Positions 18,674 through 26,117 of a DNA stretch of 64,000 nucleotides are shown in pieces. This DNA is from Alloactinosynnema sp. L-07. GTDB lineage: Bacteria; Actinomycetota; Actinomycetes; Mycobacteriales; Pseudonocardiaceae. The notes beneath the pieces are model-generated. The model saw only the letters and a program-made list of their open reading frames with translations, had not been told where the DNA came from and ran no database searches. Location of the stretch: NCBI RefSeq assembly GCF_900070365.1, contig NZ_LN850107.1:310001-374000 (forward strand), given 5' to 3'. A program made the translations under genes and the position numbers. Within the stretch, counting starts at the first letter, position 1, and each line of letters starts with the position of its first letter.

Positions 18674-19951
18674 TCACGGCCGTTCGCGCGGGCCGACCGA
18701 GAAGGTCAGGCCGAAGTTGCCGAGGGTGAACGGCAGTGGTGCGGCCGGGCTCAAGGGTTGATCGGAGGTGAGCCGGAACTCGCGGTCGGCCAGCAGGGAG
18801 GCGAGCAGCGTGCTGGTCACCGTCAGGACCAGGTTGCGGGCCGGGCATTCGGCCTGCCCCGCGCTGAACGGCACCAGCGCCGGTTGTTCGTGCGCGCGTC
18901 CGTCCAGCCAGATCTCCGGCGAGAAGCTGTGCGCGTACGGCAGATGCTGGTCGTCGCGGTGGAAGAACGGCGCGAAGATCAGCAGCCCGGTGCCCGCGGG
19001 CAGGCCGTCAACCTCCTTCGTGGTGTCCCGCAGGATGGCCGGCGTGGTCGGCCACAACCGGACGGTGTCGAGCGCGCAGGCGCGCAGGAACGGCAGGTTT
19101 GGCGCGTCCGGCGCCTCCGCCAACGCTCGTTGTCGATGGGCCGGGTGCGTCGCGAGCAGCGCCAGCGCCCGAAACGTCACCATGCCGGCCGCGTCGAAGG
19201 CGAACAGCCAGTGCCCCACCTGGCTGACCGCGTCCGGGTCCGGGTGCTGTGCGATCACACCGGCCAGGCTGTCCGGTTCCGCGCGGTCGAGGTGCGTCTG
19301 CAGCCGTCCCAGTGCCCTGGCGCGCAGCGTCCGGCGTCGTGGGGCGGCGAAGGACCAGTTCGCCGCCTGCCGCAACCGGCCGAACAGGTCGGTGGTGGTT
19401 CGGTCGTCGCGAGCAGCGTCGCCGAGCGTGATGCGGCGCACGATCCGCCACCACACCGGCGCGAACCCGTCCCAGTCCAGCGTCCCCGACGAGGGCAGCG
19501 CCGCGGTCTCCTCGCGGATCTTCGCCAGCATCACCGGCAGCAGGTGGTGCACCGGCCGCGCGGTCTCCAGGACCGTCTCGTTGAACTCCCGCCGCTGTCG
19601 CCGCGCCGCGCCCTCGGAGATGAGCACGCCGTGCGGCTGGAACTGACGGAGCGCGGCCTTCTTCTCCCTGCTCGCCGGGTTGAACGGCTCCGGCGCCTCG
19701 GCCAGCACACGCCCGGCATCCGTGGCGGACAGCACCAGTGCGAACGACCGGCCCGGCAGCGCCAGCCGCAGCAGACCGTCGCCATAGCGGGCGCGCAGGT
19801 CCTGCAGGACCCGCACGGCACCGCGGTCCGCCTGCACCTTCTCCAACAGGCCGGTGACGCGCGGTCGCCGCTTGATGACACCGCCGGCGACGGTGGGCGC
19901 GATGACCGCGGAGATCACTTTGAGGGTGTCGATCGGAGTGGCTGTCGTCAC
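18674..19951 (-). CDS. cytochrome P450
   Basis: 425 residues from GTG 19951. The haem-ligand loop is PFSAGQAECPARN, with Cys in the FxxGxxxCxxR pattern. The K-helix reads ALDTVRLWPTTP, so the normally invariant Glu of ExxR is Asp. The I-helix region FAFDAAGMVTFRALA lacks the usual AGxxTT block but is similar to other actinobacterial P450s of this sub-group. The N-terminus has no clear membrane anchor. No ferredoxin or reductase gene is adjacent, and the substrate is unknown. Confidence 0.88.
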   Translation of the reverse strand: MTTATPIDTLKVISAVIAPTVAGGVIKRRPRVTGLLEKVQADRGAVRVLQDLRARYGDGLLRLALPGRSFALVLSATDAGRVLAEAPEPFNPASREKKAALRQFQPHGVLISEGAARRQRREFNETVLETARPVHHLLPVMLAKIREETAALPSSGTLDWDGFAPVWWRIVRRITLGDAARDDRTTTDLFGRLRQAANWSFAAPRRRTLRARALGRLQTHLDRAEPDSLAGVIAQHPDPDAVSQVGHWLFAFDAAGMVTFRALALLATHPAHRQRALAEAPDAPNLPFLRACALDTVRLWPTTPAILRDTTKEVDGLPAGTGLLIFAPFFHRDDQHLPYAHSFSPEIWLDGRAHEQPALVPFSAGQAECPARNLVLTVTSTLLASLLADREFRLTSDQPLSPAAPLPFTLGNFGLTFSVGPRERP

Positions 19952-19999
19952 GGGCTCGGGCTACCCGAACGTTCGCCGGGCAAACCGCCGCCGGCGGAG

Positions 20000-20028
20000 G
20001 ACGCGGCCCGTGCGGGACGGGCCGCGTC
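20000..20028. terminator. strong hairpin, copy 1 of a repeated terminator-like element
   Basis: Perfect 12-base arms GACGCGGCCCGT / ACGGGCCGCGTC with a 5-base loop. It stands directly after the stop of the first antiporter fragment (minus strand). A related hairpin at 21655-21681 stands in the same place after the second fragment. The differing base in the arms is compensated (T:A against C:G), so pairing has been conserved. Confidence 0.65.
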
Positions 20029-20036
20029 CATGAAGG

Positions 20037-20281
20037 TCAGGCGATGTCGGAGCGCTCGCCTTGGAGGGGCGGCCGGTGAGCCCGTCTCGCAGCGTCACCC
20101 ACATCGCCCTGCGGTTGCGGACGAGCAGCACTGCGGCGAGCAGCAGGTAGAGCGCGCCGAGTCCGATGCGTTCGGCCGGCGGCCAGGTCCGGCGGTAGCG
20201 TCCAGGCCAGTGCGAACTGGGCCAGGAACAGTCCGAGCAGTGCCCACGCGCCGCGCCGGGTCAGCGCACCGGCGGCGACCG
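20037..20281 (-). pseudogene. 3' fragment (1) of a CaCA antiporter gene
   Basis: About 245 bp matching, by eye, the last ~80 codons of the intact antiporter gene at 24199-25482 on the same strand. It includes the stretch coding the family's C-terminal RNRRAM-type segment and ends with a stop at the equivalent place. Small indels break the frame in the upstream half. The 5' part is replaced by the upstream region of the ACR3-like gene. It is non-functional and is evidence for segmental duplication. Confidence 0.75.
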
Positions 20282-20349
20282 TGACTGGCCTGTGCGAGGG
20301 ATGTGAGGATGGACCAGCAGGTCTGTGTCGAGGGAGAGGAGCGGGCAGG

Positions 20350-21342
20350 GTGACACGGCAGTCGCAGGGTGTGGTCGAGCGGATGGAGCACCACCAGATC
20401 GCGATCTACCTCGCGGCGATGGCGGCAGGCGGATTGCTCGGCTGGGTACTGCCCGCCGCCGGGCCGGGTCTGGAGCACGTCATCTACCCGGTGCTGGGCG
20501 CCCTGCTCTACGTCACTTTCCTGCAAGTGCCCGCTGCCGAGCTGGTGCGGTCGCTGCGCGACGGGCGGTTCCTGTCGGCGACGCTGGTGGTGAACTTCCT
20601 CGTCGTCCCGGCCGTGGTCGCCGGGATCTTCGTGTTGCTGCCCGCCGATCAGGCCGTGCGGATCGGGGTGCTGCTGGTGTTGCTCACCCCGTGCGTGGAT
20701 TACGTCATCGTCTTCAGCGGCCTCGCCGGTGGCAGCAATCGCCGCCTGCTGGCCGCCACCCCGCTGCTGCTGGTCGCCCAGATGCTGCTGCTGCCGGTGT
20801 TCCTGTACCTGTTCCTGGGATCGGAGCTGGCCGACATCGTCGAGGTAGGACCGTTCGTTGAGGCGTTCGTCGTGCTGATCGCGATCCCGCTGGCGCTGGC
20901 CTGGGCAACTCAGGCCTGGGCTGCTCGCACGGCAGCGGGCCGGGTGGTGTCCGCGGCGGCCAACACCACGATGGTGCCGCTGATGGCCGCCACGCTGCTC
21001 GTCGTCGTCGCCTCCCAGATTCCCAAGCTGGGCGGCAACCTCGCCGACGTGGCTGCCGTCATCCCCTTCTACGTGGCGTTTCTGGTGGTCATGGCCTACG
21101 CCGGGCGGGCGGTGAGCCGCGTGTTCCGCCTCGACGTCGCGGCCTCGCGAGCGGTGGTGTTCACCGGAGCCACCCGCAACTCCCTGGTCGTGCTCCCGCT
21201 TGCCCTCGCGCTGCCCGACCGGCTGGCGCTGGCCGCGGCCATTGTCGTCGCCCAGACCCTGGTCGAGGTGCTCGGCATGGTCGCCTACGTCCGCGCCGTG
21301 CCGCGGCTGGTTCCTGAACACACGGTCAACACCGCGTCCTGA
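20350..21342 (+). CDS. ACR3/bile-acid:sodium symporter-family transporter
   Basis: 330 residues with about 10 hydrophobic segments. LLTPCVDYVIVFSGLAGG contains the conserved Cys region of ACR3 arsenite exporters, and FTGATRNSLVVLPLALALP is the second conserved helix. I chose GTG 20350 behind GGGAGAGGA; the ORF also extends 23 codons upstream. No arsR, arsC or arsM neighbours are visible, so arsenite export is likely by family but not confirmed by context. It sits between two fragments of the antiporter gene, suggesting it came in with a rearrangement. Confidence 0.82.
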   Translation: MTRQSQGVVERMEHHQIAIYLAAMAAGGLLGWVLPAAGPGLEHVIYPVLGALLYVTFLQVPAAELVRSLRDGRFLSATLVVNFLVVPAVVAGIFVLLPADQAVRIGVLLVLLTPCVDYVIVFSGLAGGSNRRLLAATPLLLVAQMLLLPVFLYLFLGSELADIVEVGPFVEAFVVLIAIPLALAWATQAWAARTAAGRVVSAAANTTMVPLMAATLLVVVASQIPKLGGNLADVAAVIPFYVAFLVVMAYAGRAVSRVFRLDVAASRAVVFTGATRNSLVVLPLALALPDRLALAAAIVVAQTLVEVLGMVAYVRAVPRLVPEHTVNTAS

Positions 21343-21654
21343 CCAAGCATGGTGGCCGAGGTCAGGATCCTGGGAACCAGGGCTGCCGACTAGTGAGGAC
21401 GTGATCAGACCTGGTCTGCCTACTGGACTGGCTCGGTGGCGATGTCGAGGTAGGTCATGTCGTCGGCTGAGTTCGCCCAGGGTGCTCGTTGCGCAACAGA
21501 GCGTTGACCTGGGTGACGGTGAGGTGCCGGACATCGCGCAGCCGCGTGCCCATGTCGCTGGTGACGAACTTGCGCGGGTTGACCGCAGTGAGTGGTCGGA
21601 ACGACGGGCTCCGTCTACGCGAGCGTTCATCCGGGCAACCGCCGTCGGCGAAGA
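21343..21654. other. gene-free stretch, probable remnant
   Basis: Between the ACR3-like gene and the second hairpin I see no intact gene. On the minus strand a short segment reads VNPRKFVTSDMGTRLRDV and LTVTQVNALL, which looks like the end of a real protein but matches no family I know. It may be a remnant from the same rearrangements that made the antiporter fragments. Confidence 0.35.
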
Positions 21655-21681
21655 ACGCGGCCCGCGCGAGGCGGGCCGCGT
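21655..21681. terminator. strong hairpin, copy 2 of the repeated element
   Basis: Perfect 11-base arms ACGCGGCCCGC / GCGGGCCGCGT with loop GCGAG. The flank TCCATGAAGGTCAG follows it, as it follows copy 1 (20000-20028). It lies just beyond the stop of antiporter fragment 2. Confidence 0.65.
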
Positions 21682-21690
21682 CCATGAAGG

Positions 21691-22057
21691 TCAGGCCGTC
21701 TCCGAGCGCTCGGCTTGGAGGGCGCGGCCGGTGAGCCCGTCGCGCGGTGTCATCCACATCGCTCTGCGGTTGCGGATCAGCAGGATCGCGGCGAGCAGCA
21801 GGTAGAGCGCGCCGAGTCCGACGCGTTCGATCTGGGCCAGGTCCGGCGGTAGCGTCCAGGCCAGCGCGAACTGGGCCAGGACGCGAACTGGGCCAGGAAC
21901 AGTCCGAGCAGTGCCCACGCGCCGCGCCGGGACAGCGCTCCGGCGGCGACCAGGGACACGGCGAACATCGACTGGGCCGCGGTGAGGAACAGTTCCTCGC
22001 GCTGCAACGGGTCGATCGGCAAACCGGTCAGCGACCCGGCCGAAATCGCGAAAACCA
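21691..22057 (-). pseudogene. 3' fragment (2) of a CaCA antiporter gene
   Basis: About 367 bp closely matching the end of the intact gene at 24199-25482: stop codon, QAERSET, ALYLLLAAILLIRNRRAM, then upstream to the LQREELFLTAAQSMF region. A 16-base segment, GCGAACTGGGCCAGGA, is duplicated in tandem near 21872-21900 and shifts the frame. The similarity ends near 22057, where the 5' end of a truncated hydrolase gene begins on the other strand. Confidence 0.78.
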
Positions 22058-22068
22058 AAGGAGCACCG

Positions 22069-22548
22069 ATGGCCACCAGCGTCGAACTGCTCGGTCCGAT
22101 CCGCGAGGTCGGACTTCCCGAGGGGCGCATCCGCTACCACGAGCGCGGCGAAGGCCCGCCCATCGTGTTCGTCCACGGCATCATCGCCAACGCCGACGTC
22201 TGGCGGCACATCGTCCCCGCACTCGCGCAGCGGTACCGGTGCATCACGCCGGACTGGCCCCTGGGCGAACATGTGCTCCCCATGCGGGTAGGCACCGACT
22301 TCTCGCTGTTCGGCCTGGCCGACCTGGTGGACCGCATGCTCGCCGCACTGGTCCTGAATGAAGTCACGATGGTCGGGAACGACACCGGTGGCGCGATCTG
22401 CCAGGCCGTCGCCGCTTTGCACCCGAAGCGTCTGGCGCGCTTGGTGCTCACTCCGTGCGAGGCGTTCGACAACTTCCTCCCCCTGCCCATCAAGCACCTC
22501 CAGATGTTCGGCCGGACGCCGGCCGGGTTGATGGGCGCTTCGCGTTGA
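22069..22548 (+). pseudogene. alpha/beta hydrolase, truncated paralogue of 17128-18003
   Basis: 159 codons from ATG 22069, with AAAGGAG 6 bases upstream. The sequence runs parallel to the full hydrolase, with HGIIANADVWRHIVP and the GNDTGGA nucleophile elbow, up to HLQMFGRTPAGLM. It then ends GASR-stop, losing the lid and C-terminal half (about 130 residues). The first half keeps strong similarity, so the duplication or transfer is fairly recent. It cannot fold as a complete hydrolase. It directly abuts resB and the second antiporter fragment. Confidence 0.78.
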
Positions 22549-22554
22549 TCGGTG

Positions 22555-24099
22555 TCAGCTCTTCTTCCGTCCGGTCAACAGGTCGTGAGACAGGCCGCCG
22601 AACTCCTCGCCGTACCCGGCCTGGTCGGTGCGCGCGAGACCGCCGACTTCGACCGCCGTGCGTCCGTCCTCTCGCGGGGTGGCCCTGACCCACACGCGGC
22701 GGCGCTTGATGCTCAATGACAGTAGCAGTCCCATGACGATCAGGACCGAGAACACGAGCACCCAGACCTGGGTGGGGTCGTGCGAGATTTGTAGAGACAC
22801 CCAGTCCCGCACGCCGTCGAAGCGGATCACGGTGCCGTCGTCGAGCCGCAGTTCCTGGCCGATCCGCAGGTTCTGTCGGGCCACCTTCATGAGCCCGCCA
22901 GCCTGCACCATTCTCTCGTCGATGGAGAAAATGGACTGCCCACGGCCCGCGTCGATGCCTAGGTCGCCGCGGTAGACGTCGATTGCGACGGCCGGGTCGT
23001 ACGGCGCAGGAAACGCCGAGTCGAGCAACTCCCCTCGGAAAGCGGCGGTGGGCGCGAGCAGGCCGGTGATGGCGAGCTGGTTCCTGCGGCGCTGCTCGGG
23101 ATCAGTGGCGTCGGGCGGATCGAATTTCGTCGCGCCCTCGGATGCCAGCGTCACCTGGTCGACCGGACGCCACTGCACCGCACCGACCCGCTGGGTCCCG
23201 TCGGGGAACGTGACGGTGAACAGCGGTGTGTAGCCGTGGCCGAGCAGATAGACGCGATCACCGGCAGTGCGCAGCGGATTGTTGACCTCCAGCGCGTAGG
23301 GCCGCCAGGTGCCGGTCTCCAGATCCGTTCCGGACTGATAGCCGATGTCGGCGCGGAAACTCTCGGGTTGGCCGTTGGGTAGGTAGGTGGCTGTGAAGCC
23401 GTCGACCTTCACGCAGAACGGGGTGAGGTTCGAGCCGTCCACGCGCAGGCCGGGTCGGAACGTGTCGTAGTTGTAGACGCCTGCGTTGCAGAACTGGCCG
23501 CCGTTGGCCTGGACAATGACCTGACCCTCGTAGTTCACCATCTTGCCCAGTGCGAAGGCGATCAGCAGGCCGAGCAGCGAGAAGTGGAACACCAGGTTGC
23601 CTGTCTCACGCAGGTAGCCACGCTCGGCGCTGACCGTTCGGATGCCATCGGGTTCCTCCCGGATGATGCGACGCCAGCCCTTGAGGCGACGCTCGACATG
23701 CGCGATGACCTCCTCGGGCGTCGCGTCGACCTCAGCGCTGGCATGGTGCGGCATCCGGGCAAGGTTGCGCGGGGTGAGCACGGGCCGGGCCCGCGTCTGC
23801 TGGAAGTACGCCCAGGTACGCGGCAGCAGGCAGCCCACTAGGGAGACGAACAGCAGCAGGTAAACCGCAGAGAACCAGACGCTCGCGTAGACGTCGTAGA
23901 ACTGGAGGTCGTCGAGGAACCTGCCCCACCAGCCATTCTCGGCGATGAACTCATCAACCTTGCCGGCGTTGAGGGAGCGCTGCGGCAGCAGGGCACCCGG
24001 CATCGCGCCCAGGGCGAGAAGGAACAGCAAAGTCAACGCGGTCCGCATAGCCGTGAGGCCGCGCCACGTGTTGCGCAAGAGCGCGAAAGTTCCCCGCAC
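22555..24099 (-). CDS. resB: cytochrome c biogenesis protein ResB
   Basis: 514 residues with the ResB plan: three N-terminal transmembrane helices (about 16-36, 73-92, 167-185), a large extracytoplasmic domain with the FCNAGVYNYDTFRPG segment, and a final helix (QVWVLVFSVLIVMGLLLSL). It partners CcsB in System II haem attachment to apocytochrome c. It starts at 24099, about 100 bp beyond the end of the antiporter gene, with which it shares strand. The separation from ccdA and ccsB is unusual for actinobacteria, where resA-ccdA-resB-ccsB normally form one operon. Confidence 0.93.
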   Translation of the reverse strand: MRGTFALLRNTWRGLTAMRTALTLLFLLALGAMPGALLPQRSLNAGKVDEFIAENGWWGRFLDDLQFYDVYASVWFSAVYLLLFVSLVGCLLPRTWAYFQQTRARPVLTPRNLARMPHHASAEVDATPEEVIAHVERRLKGWRRIIREEPDGIRTVSAERGYLRETGNLVFHFSLLGLLIAFALGKMVNYEGQVIVQANGGQFCNAGVYNYDTFRPGLRVDGSNLTPFCVKVDGFTATYLPNGQPESFRADIGYQSGTDLETGTWRPYALEVNNPLRTAGDRVYLLGHGYTPLFTVTFPDGTQRVGAVQWRPVDQVTLASEGATKFDPPDATDPEQRRRNQLAITGLLAPTAAFRGELLDSAFPAPYDPAVAIDVYRGDLGIDAGRGQSIFSIDERMVQAGGLMKVARQNLRIGQELRLDDGTVIRFDGVRDWVSLQISHDPTQVWVLVFSVLIVMGLLLSLSIKRRRVWVRATPREDGRTAVEVGGLARTDQAGYGEEFGGLSHDLLTGRKKS

Positions 24100-24198
24100 T
24101 ATCCGATTTCCCCTTGTCGACCATGTCCGCGCTGTTCGCTGACTCGCACAGTATTCCGCCTCCAGCAGCGGCTGCCGACGCAGGGCGATTCACGCAGG

Positions 24199-25482
24199 TC
24201 ACCCTGTCTCGGAGCGCTCGGCTTGGAGGGCGCGGCCGGTGAGCCCGTCGCGCAGTGTCATCCACATCGCTCTGCGGTTGCGGATCAGCAGGATCGCGGC
24301 GAGCAGCAGGTAGAGCGCGCCGAGTCCGACGCGTTCGATCTGGGCTAGGTCCGGCGTCAGTGTCCACGCCAGCGCGAACTGGGCCAGGAACAGTCCGAGC
24401 AGAGCCCACGCCCCGCGCCGGGACAGTGCGCCGGCGGCGACAAGGGACACGGCGAACATCGACTGGGCCGCGGTGAGGAACAACTCCTCGCGCTGCAACG
24501 GGTCGATCGGCAAACCGGCCAGCGACCCGGCCGAGGTCGCGAAGACCAGCGGCAGGATGCCGACCAGCAGCGTCCACTGGTTGATCTTCGAGGAGATCAG
24601 CGCGCCCAGCGCGGCGGCGCCGCGCAGCTTCCAGGCCAGCAGCAGCACGGCGATGAATTCCGGGGTCTCCGACGCCAGTGGCGCCACCCATTGGACCAGC
24701 AGGAACTGGCTGACCCCCAGCTCGGTGCCGGTCTCGACCAGGCCGTCGGCGAACGGCTCCGCCACGGCCAGGATCACCGCGGCGGCGAACACCAGCATGC
24801 CGACCGCGGCCCAGCGGCGGGTCCGGGCCGGTCCGGTCGCGATTCGCGCGGCTGGCCCGATCAGCTCGCCGACCTCTTCGTCGTCGTCATCGTCCACCCG
24901 GCTGACCCGCACCAGGTACAGCGCGAAGATCCCGAACAGGACGACCGCGTCCAGCAGGTTGAGGGTGTCGCGCAGCGCGAAGGTGAGCGCGTACAGGCTG
25001 GCCACCGCCAGGTAGGCGATCTCCACGGTCTGCACCGGTTCCAGACGCACGGCCGAGCGGTCCTCCGGGCGGGTGTCGGGTGCGCGGCGACGCCGCGCGG
25101 CCAGTGCCGCGAGCACGACCAGCGACCAGCCCACGCCGATCAGCAACCGGTTGGCCCCGGTCATGTTGGCCAGTGCCAGCGGGGCGTAGGTCTCGGGGTC
25201 CTGGCCGGCCTTCCAGGCGAACACCACGTCCACCGCGTACTCCGGCAGCACCGCGATCAGCGCCAACAGCGCCAGCGCGAGCCCCTGCCCGATGTCCCGC
25301 TCCGCCAGCTCGGTGCCCCAGCTGAGGAAGAACGCCGCTCCCACCACGGCCGCGCCCAGCACCAGCACCGCGAGCACCGCCGGCGTCGGCGCCCCGCCGA
25401 AGCGCAGCACCAGTCCGGGGATCGCGGCCACCACCGGCAGCGCCAGCGGCCAATTCCGTCGAACGCCCGCGGTCGCGGTCAC
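24199..25482 (-). CDS. sodium/calcium exchanger-family (CaCA) antiporter
   Basis: 427 residues with about 11 hydrophobic segments and an acidic central loop (RVDDDDDEEVGEL). The two alpha repeats are visible: LPEYAVDVVFAW in the first half and SETPEFIAVLLLAWK in the second, each with the conserved acidic residue used for cation binding. It starts with an ATG at 25482. It is divergent from cmtR across 218 bp containing two ATCGY-N6-RCGAT dyads, so metal-responsive control is likely. Fragments of its 3' end recur at 20037 and 21691. Confidence 0.88.
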   Translation of the reverse strand: MTATAGVRRNWPLALPVVAAIPGLVLRFGGAPTPAVLAVLVLGAAVVGAAFFLSWGTELAERDIGQGLALALLALIAVLPEYAVDVVFAWKAGQDPETYAPLALANMTGANRLLIGVGWSLVVLAALAARRRRAPDTRPEDRSAVRLEPVQTVEIAYLAVASLYALTFALRDTLNLLDAVVLFGIFALYLVRVSRVDDDDDEEVGELIGPAARIATGPARTRRWAAVGMLVFAAAVILAVAEPFADGLVETGTELGVSQFLLVQWVAPLASETPEFIAVLLLAWKLRGAAALGALISSKINQWTLLVGILPLVFATSAGSLAGLPIDPLQREELFLTAAQSMFAVSLVAAGALSRRGAWALLGLFLAQFALAWTLTPDLAQIERVGLGALYLLLAAILLIRNRRAMWMTLRDGLTGRALQAERSETG

Positions 25483-25583
25483 CTCCGCGCCTCCGAGTTG
25501 CGCTGTCCCGAGCCGACCCCGAGGCTCTGCCTGCCGGCCATCACCGCTCCTCTCCTCGACAAGGATCGTCGTTGGACGATTAA

Positions 25584-25599
25584 ATCGTTATCTGACGAT
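25584..25599. promoter_or_regulatory. operator dyad of the ATCGY-N6-RCGAT family (site 2)
   Basis: ATCGT-TATCTG-ACGAT, about 100 bp upstream of the antiporter start and 100 bp upstream of cmtR. An overlapping ACGATTAAATCGT (25576-25588) makes the region doubly symmetric. It matches the core and spacing of the sites at 14832, 25693 and 38698. Confidence 0.65.
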
Positions 25600-25691
25600 G
25601 GGTACCAAGCGGCGTCCGGGTTGCGCAACCGGAGCCCTCGATCCCGTGAGCGATTGCATAGCCGGCCGATTACACCCAGCCAAGGCGCTAT

Positions 25692-25709
25692 CATCGCTTC
25701 ATGGCGATG
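25692..25709. promoter_or_regulatory. operator dyad of the ATCGY-N6-RCGAT family (site 3) over the cmtR start
   Basis: CATCGC-TTCATG-GCGATG, with the cmtR ATG (25701-25703) inside the spacer. It shares CATCGC-N6-GCGATG with the MMPL site. Binding here would block autogenous transcription. The absence of a ribosome site before the ATG suggests a leaderless cmtR mRNA starting at or near the ATG. Confidence 0.68.
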
Positions 25710-26117
25710 AACCGAGCGGAGCAGTGTCTCGCCCCGGACGCCGAGGTGTCCGGGTTGGATGCAGCTGTGGCGTTGTTCCACAGCCTGTCCGACGGAACGC
25801 GGTTGACGATCGTGCAGCGGCTGGCCCGTGGTGAGACCCGGGTGGCGGACCTGGTGGAGCAGTTGGGCTTGGCCCAGTCGACGGTGTCGGCGCACATGGC
25901 CTGCCTGCGTGACTGCGGCCTGGTGGTCGGCAGGCCGCAGGGGCGTCAGGTGTTCTACAGCCTGGCCCGGCCTGAGTTGATGGACTTGCTGGCTGCGGCG
26001 GAGACGCTGCTGGCCGCGACGGGCAACGCGGTGGCGCTGTGCCCCAACTACGGCACCGACGTCGGTGTCACGGATGAGAACGACTTGATGGACGAGATGA
26101 AGGAGACCGTGTCATGA
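25701..26117 (+). CDS. cmtR: ArsR/SmtB-family metal sensor, CmtR-like
   Basis: 138 residues. The winged-helix domain is ArsR-type: ALFHSLSDGTRLTIVQRLA, then LAQSTVSAHMACLRDCGLV. C68 and C72 in CLRDC correspond to the Cys pair of the mycobacterial Cd/Pb sensor CmtR, and C114 in ALCPNYG to its C-terminal ligand. It is therefore expected to release DNA on binding Cd(II) or Pb(II). ATG 25701 is used, although ATG 25707 is possible. The gene overlaps cadA by 4 bases (ATGA). A dyad covers its own start, indicating autoregulation. Confidence 0.88.
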   Translation: MAMNRAEQCLAPDAEVSGLDAAVALFHSLSDGTRLTIVQRLARGETRVADLVEQLGLAQSTVSAHMACLRDCGLVVGRPQGRQVFYSLARPELMDLLAAAETLLAATGNAVALCPNYGTDVGVTDENDLMDEMKETVS

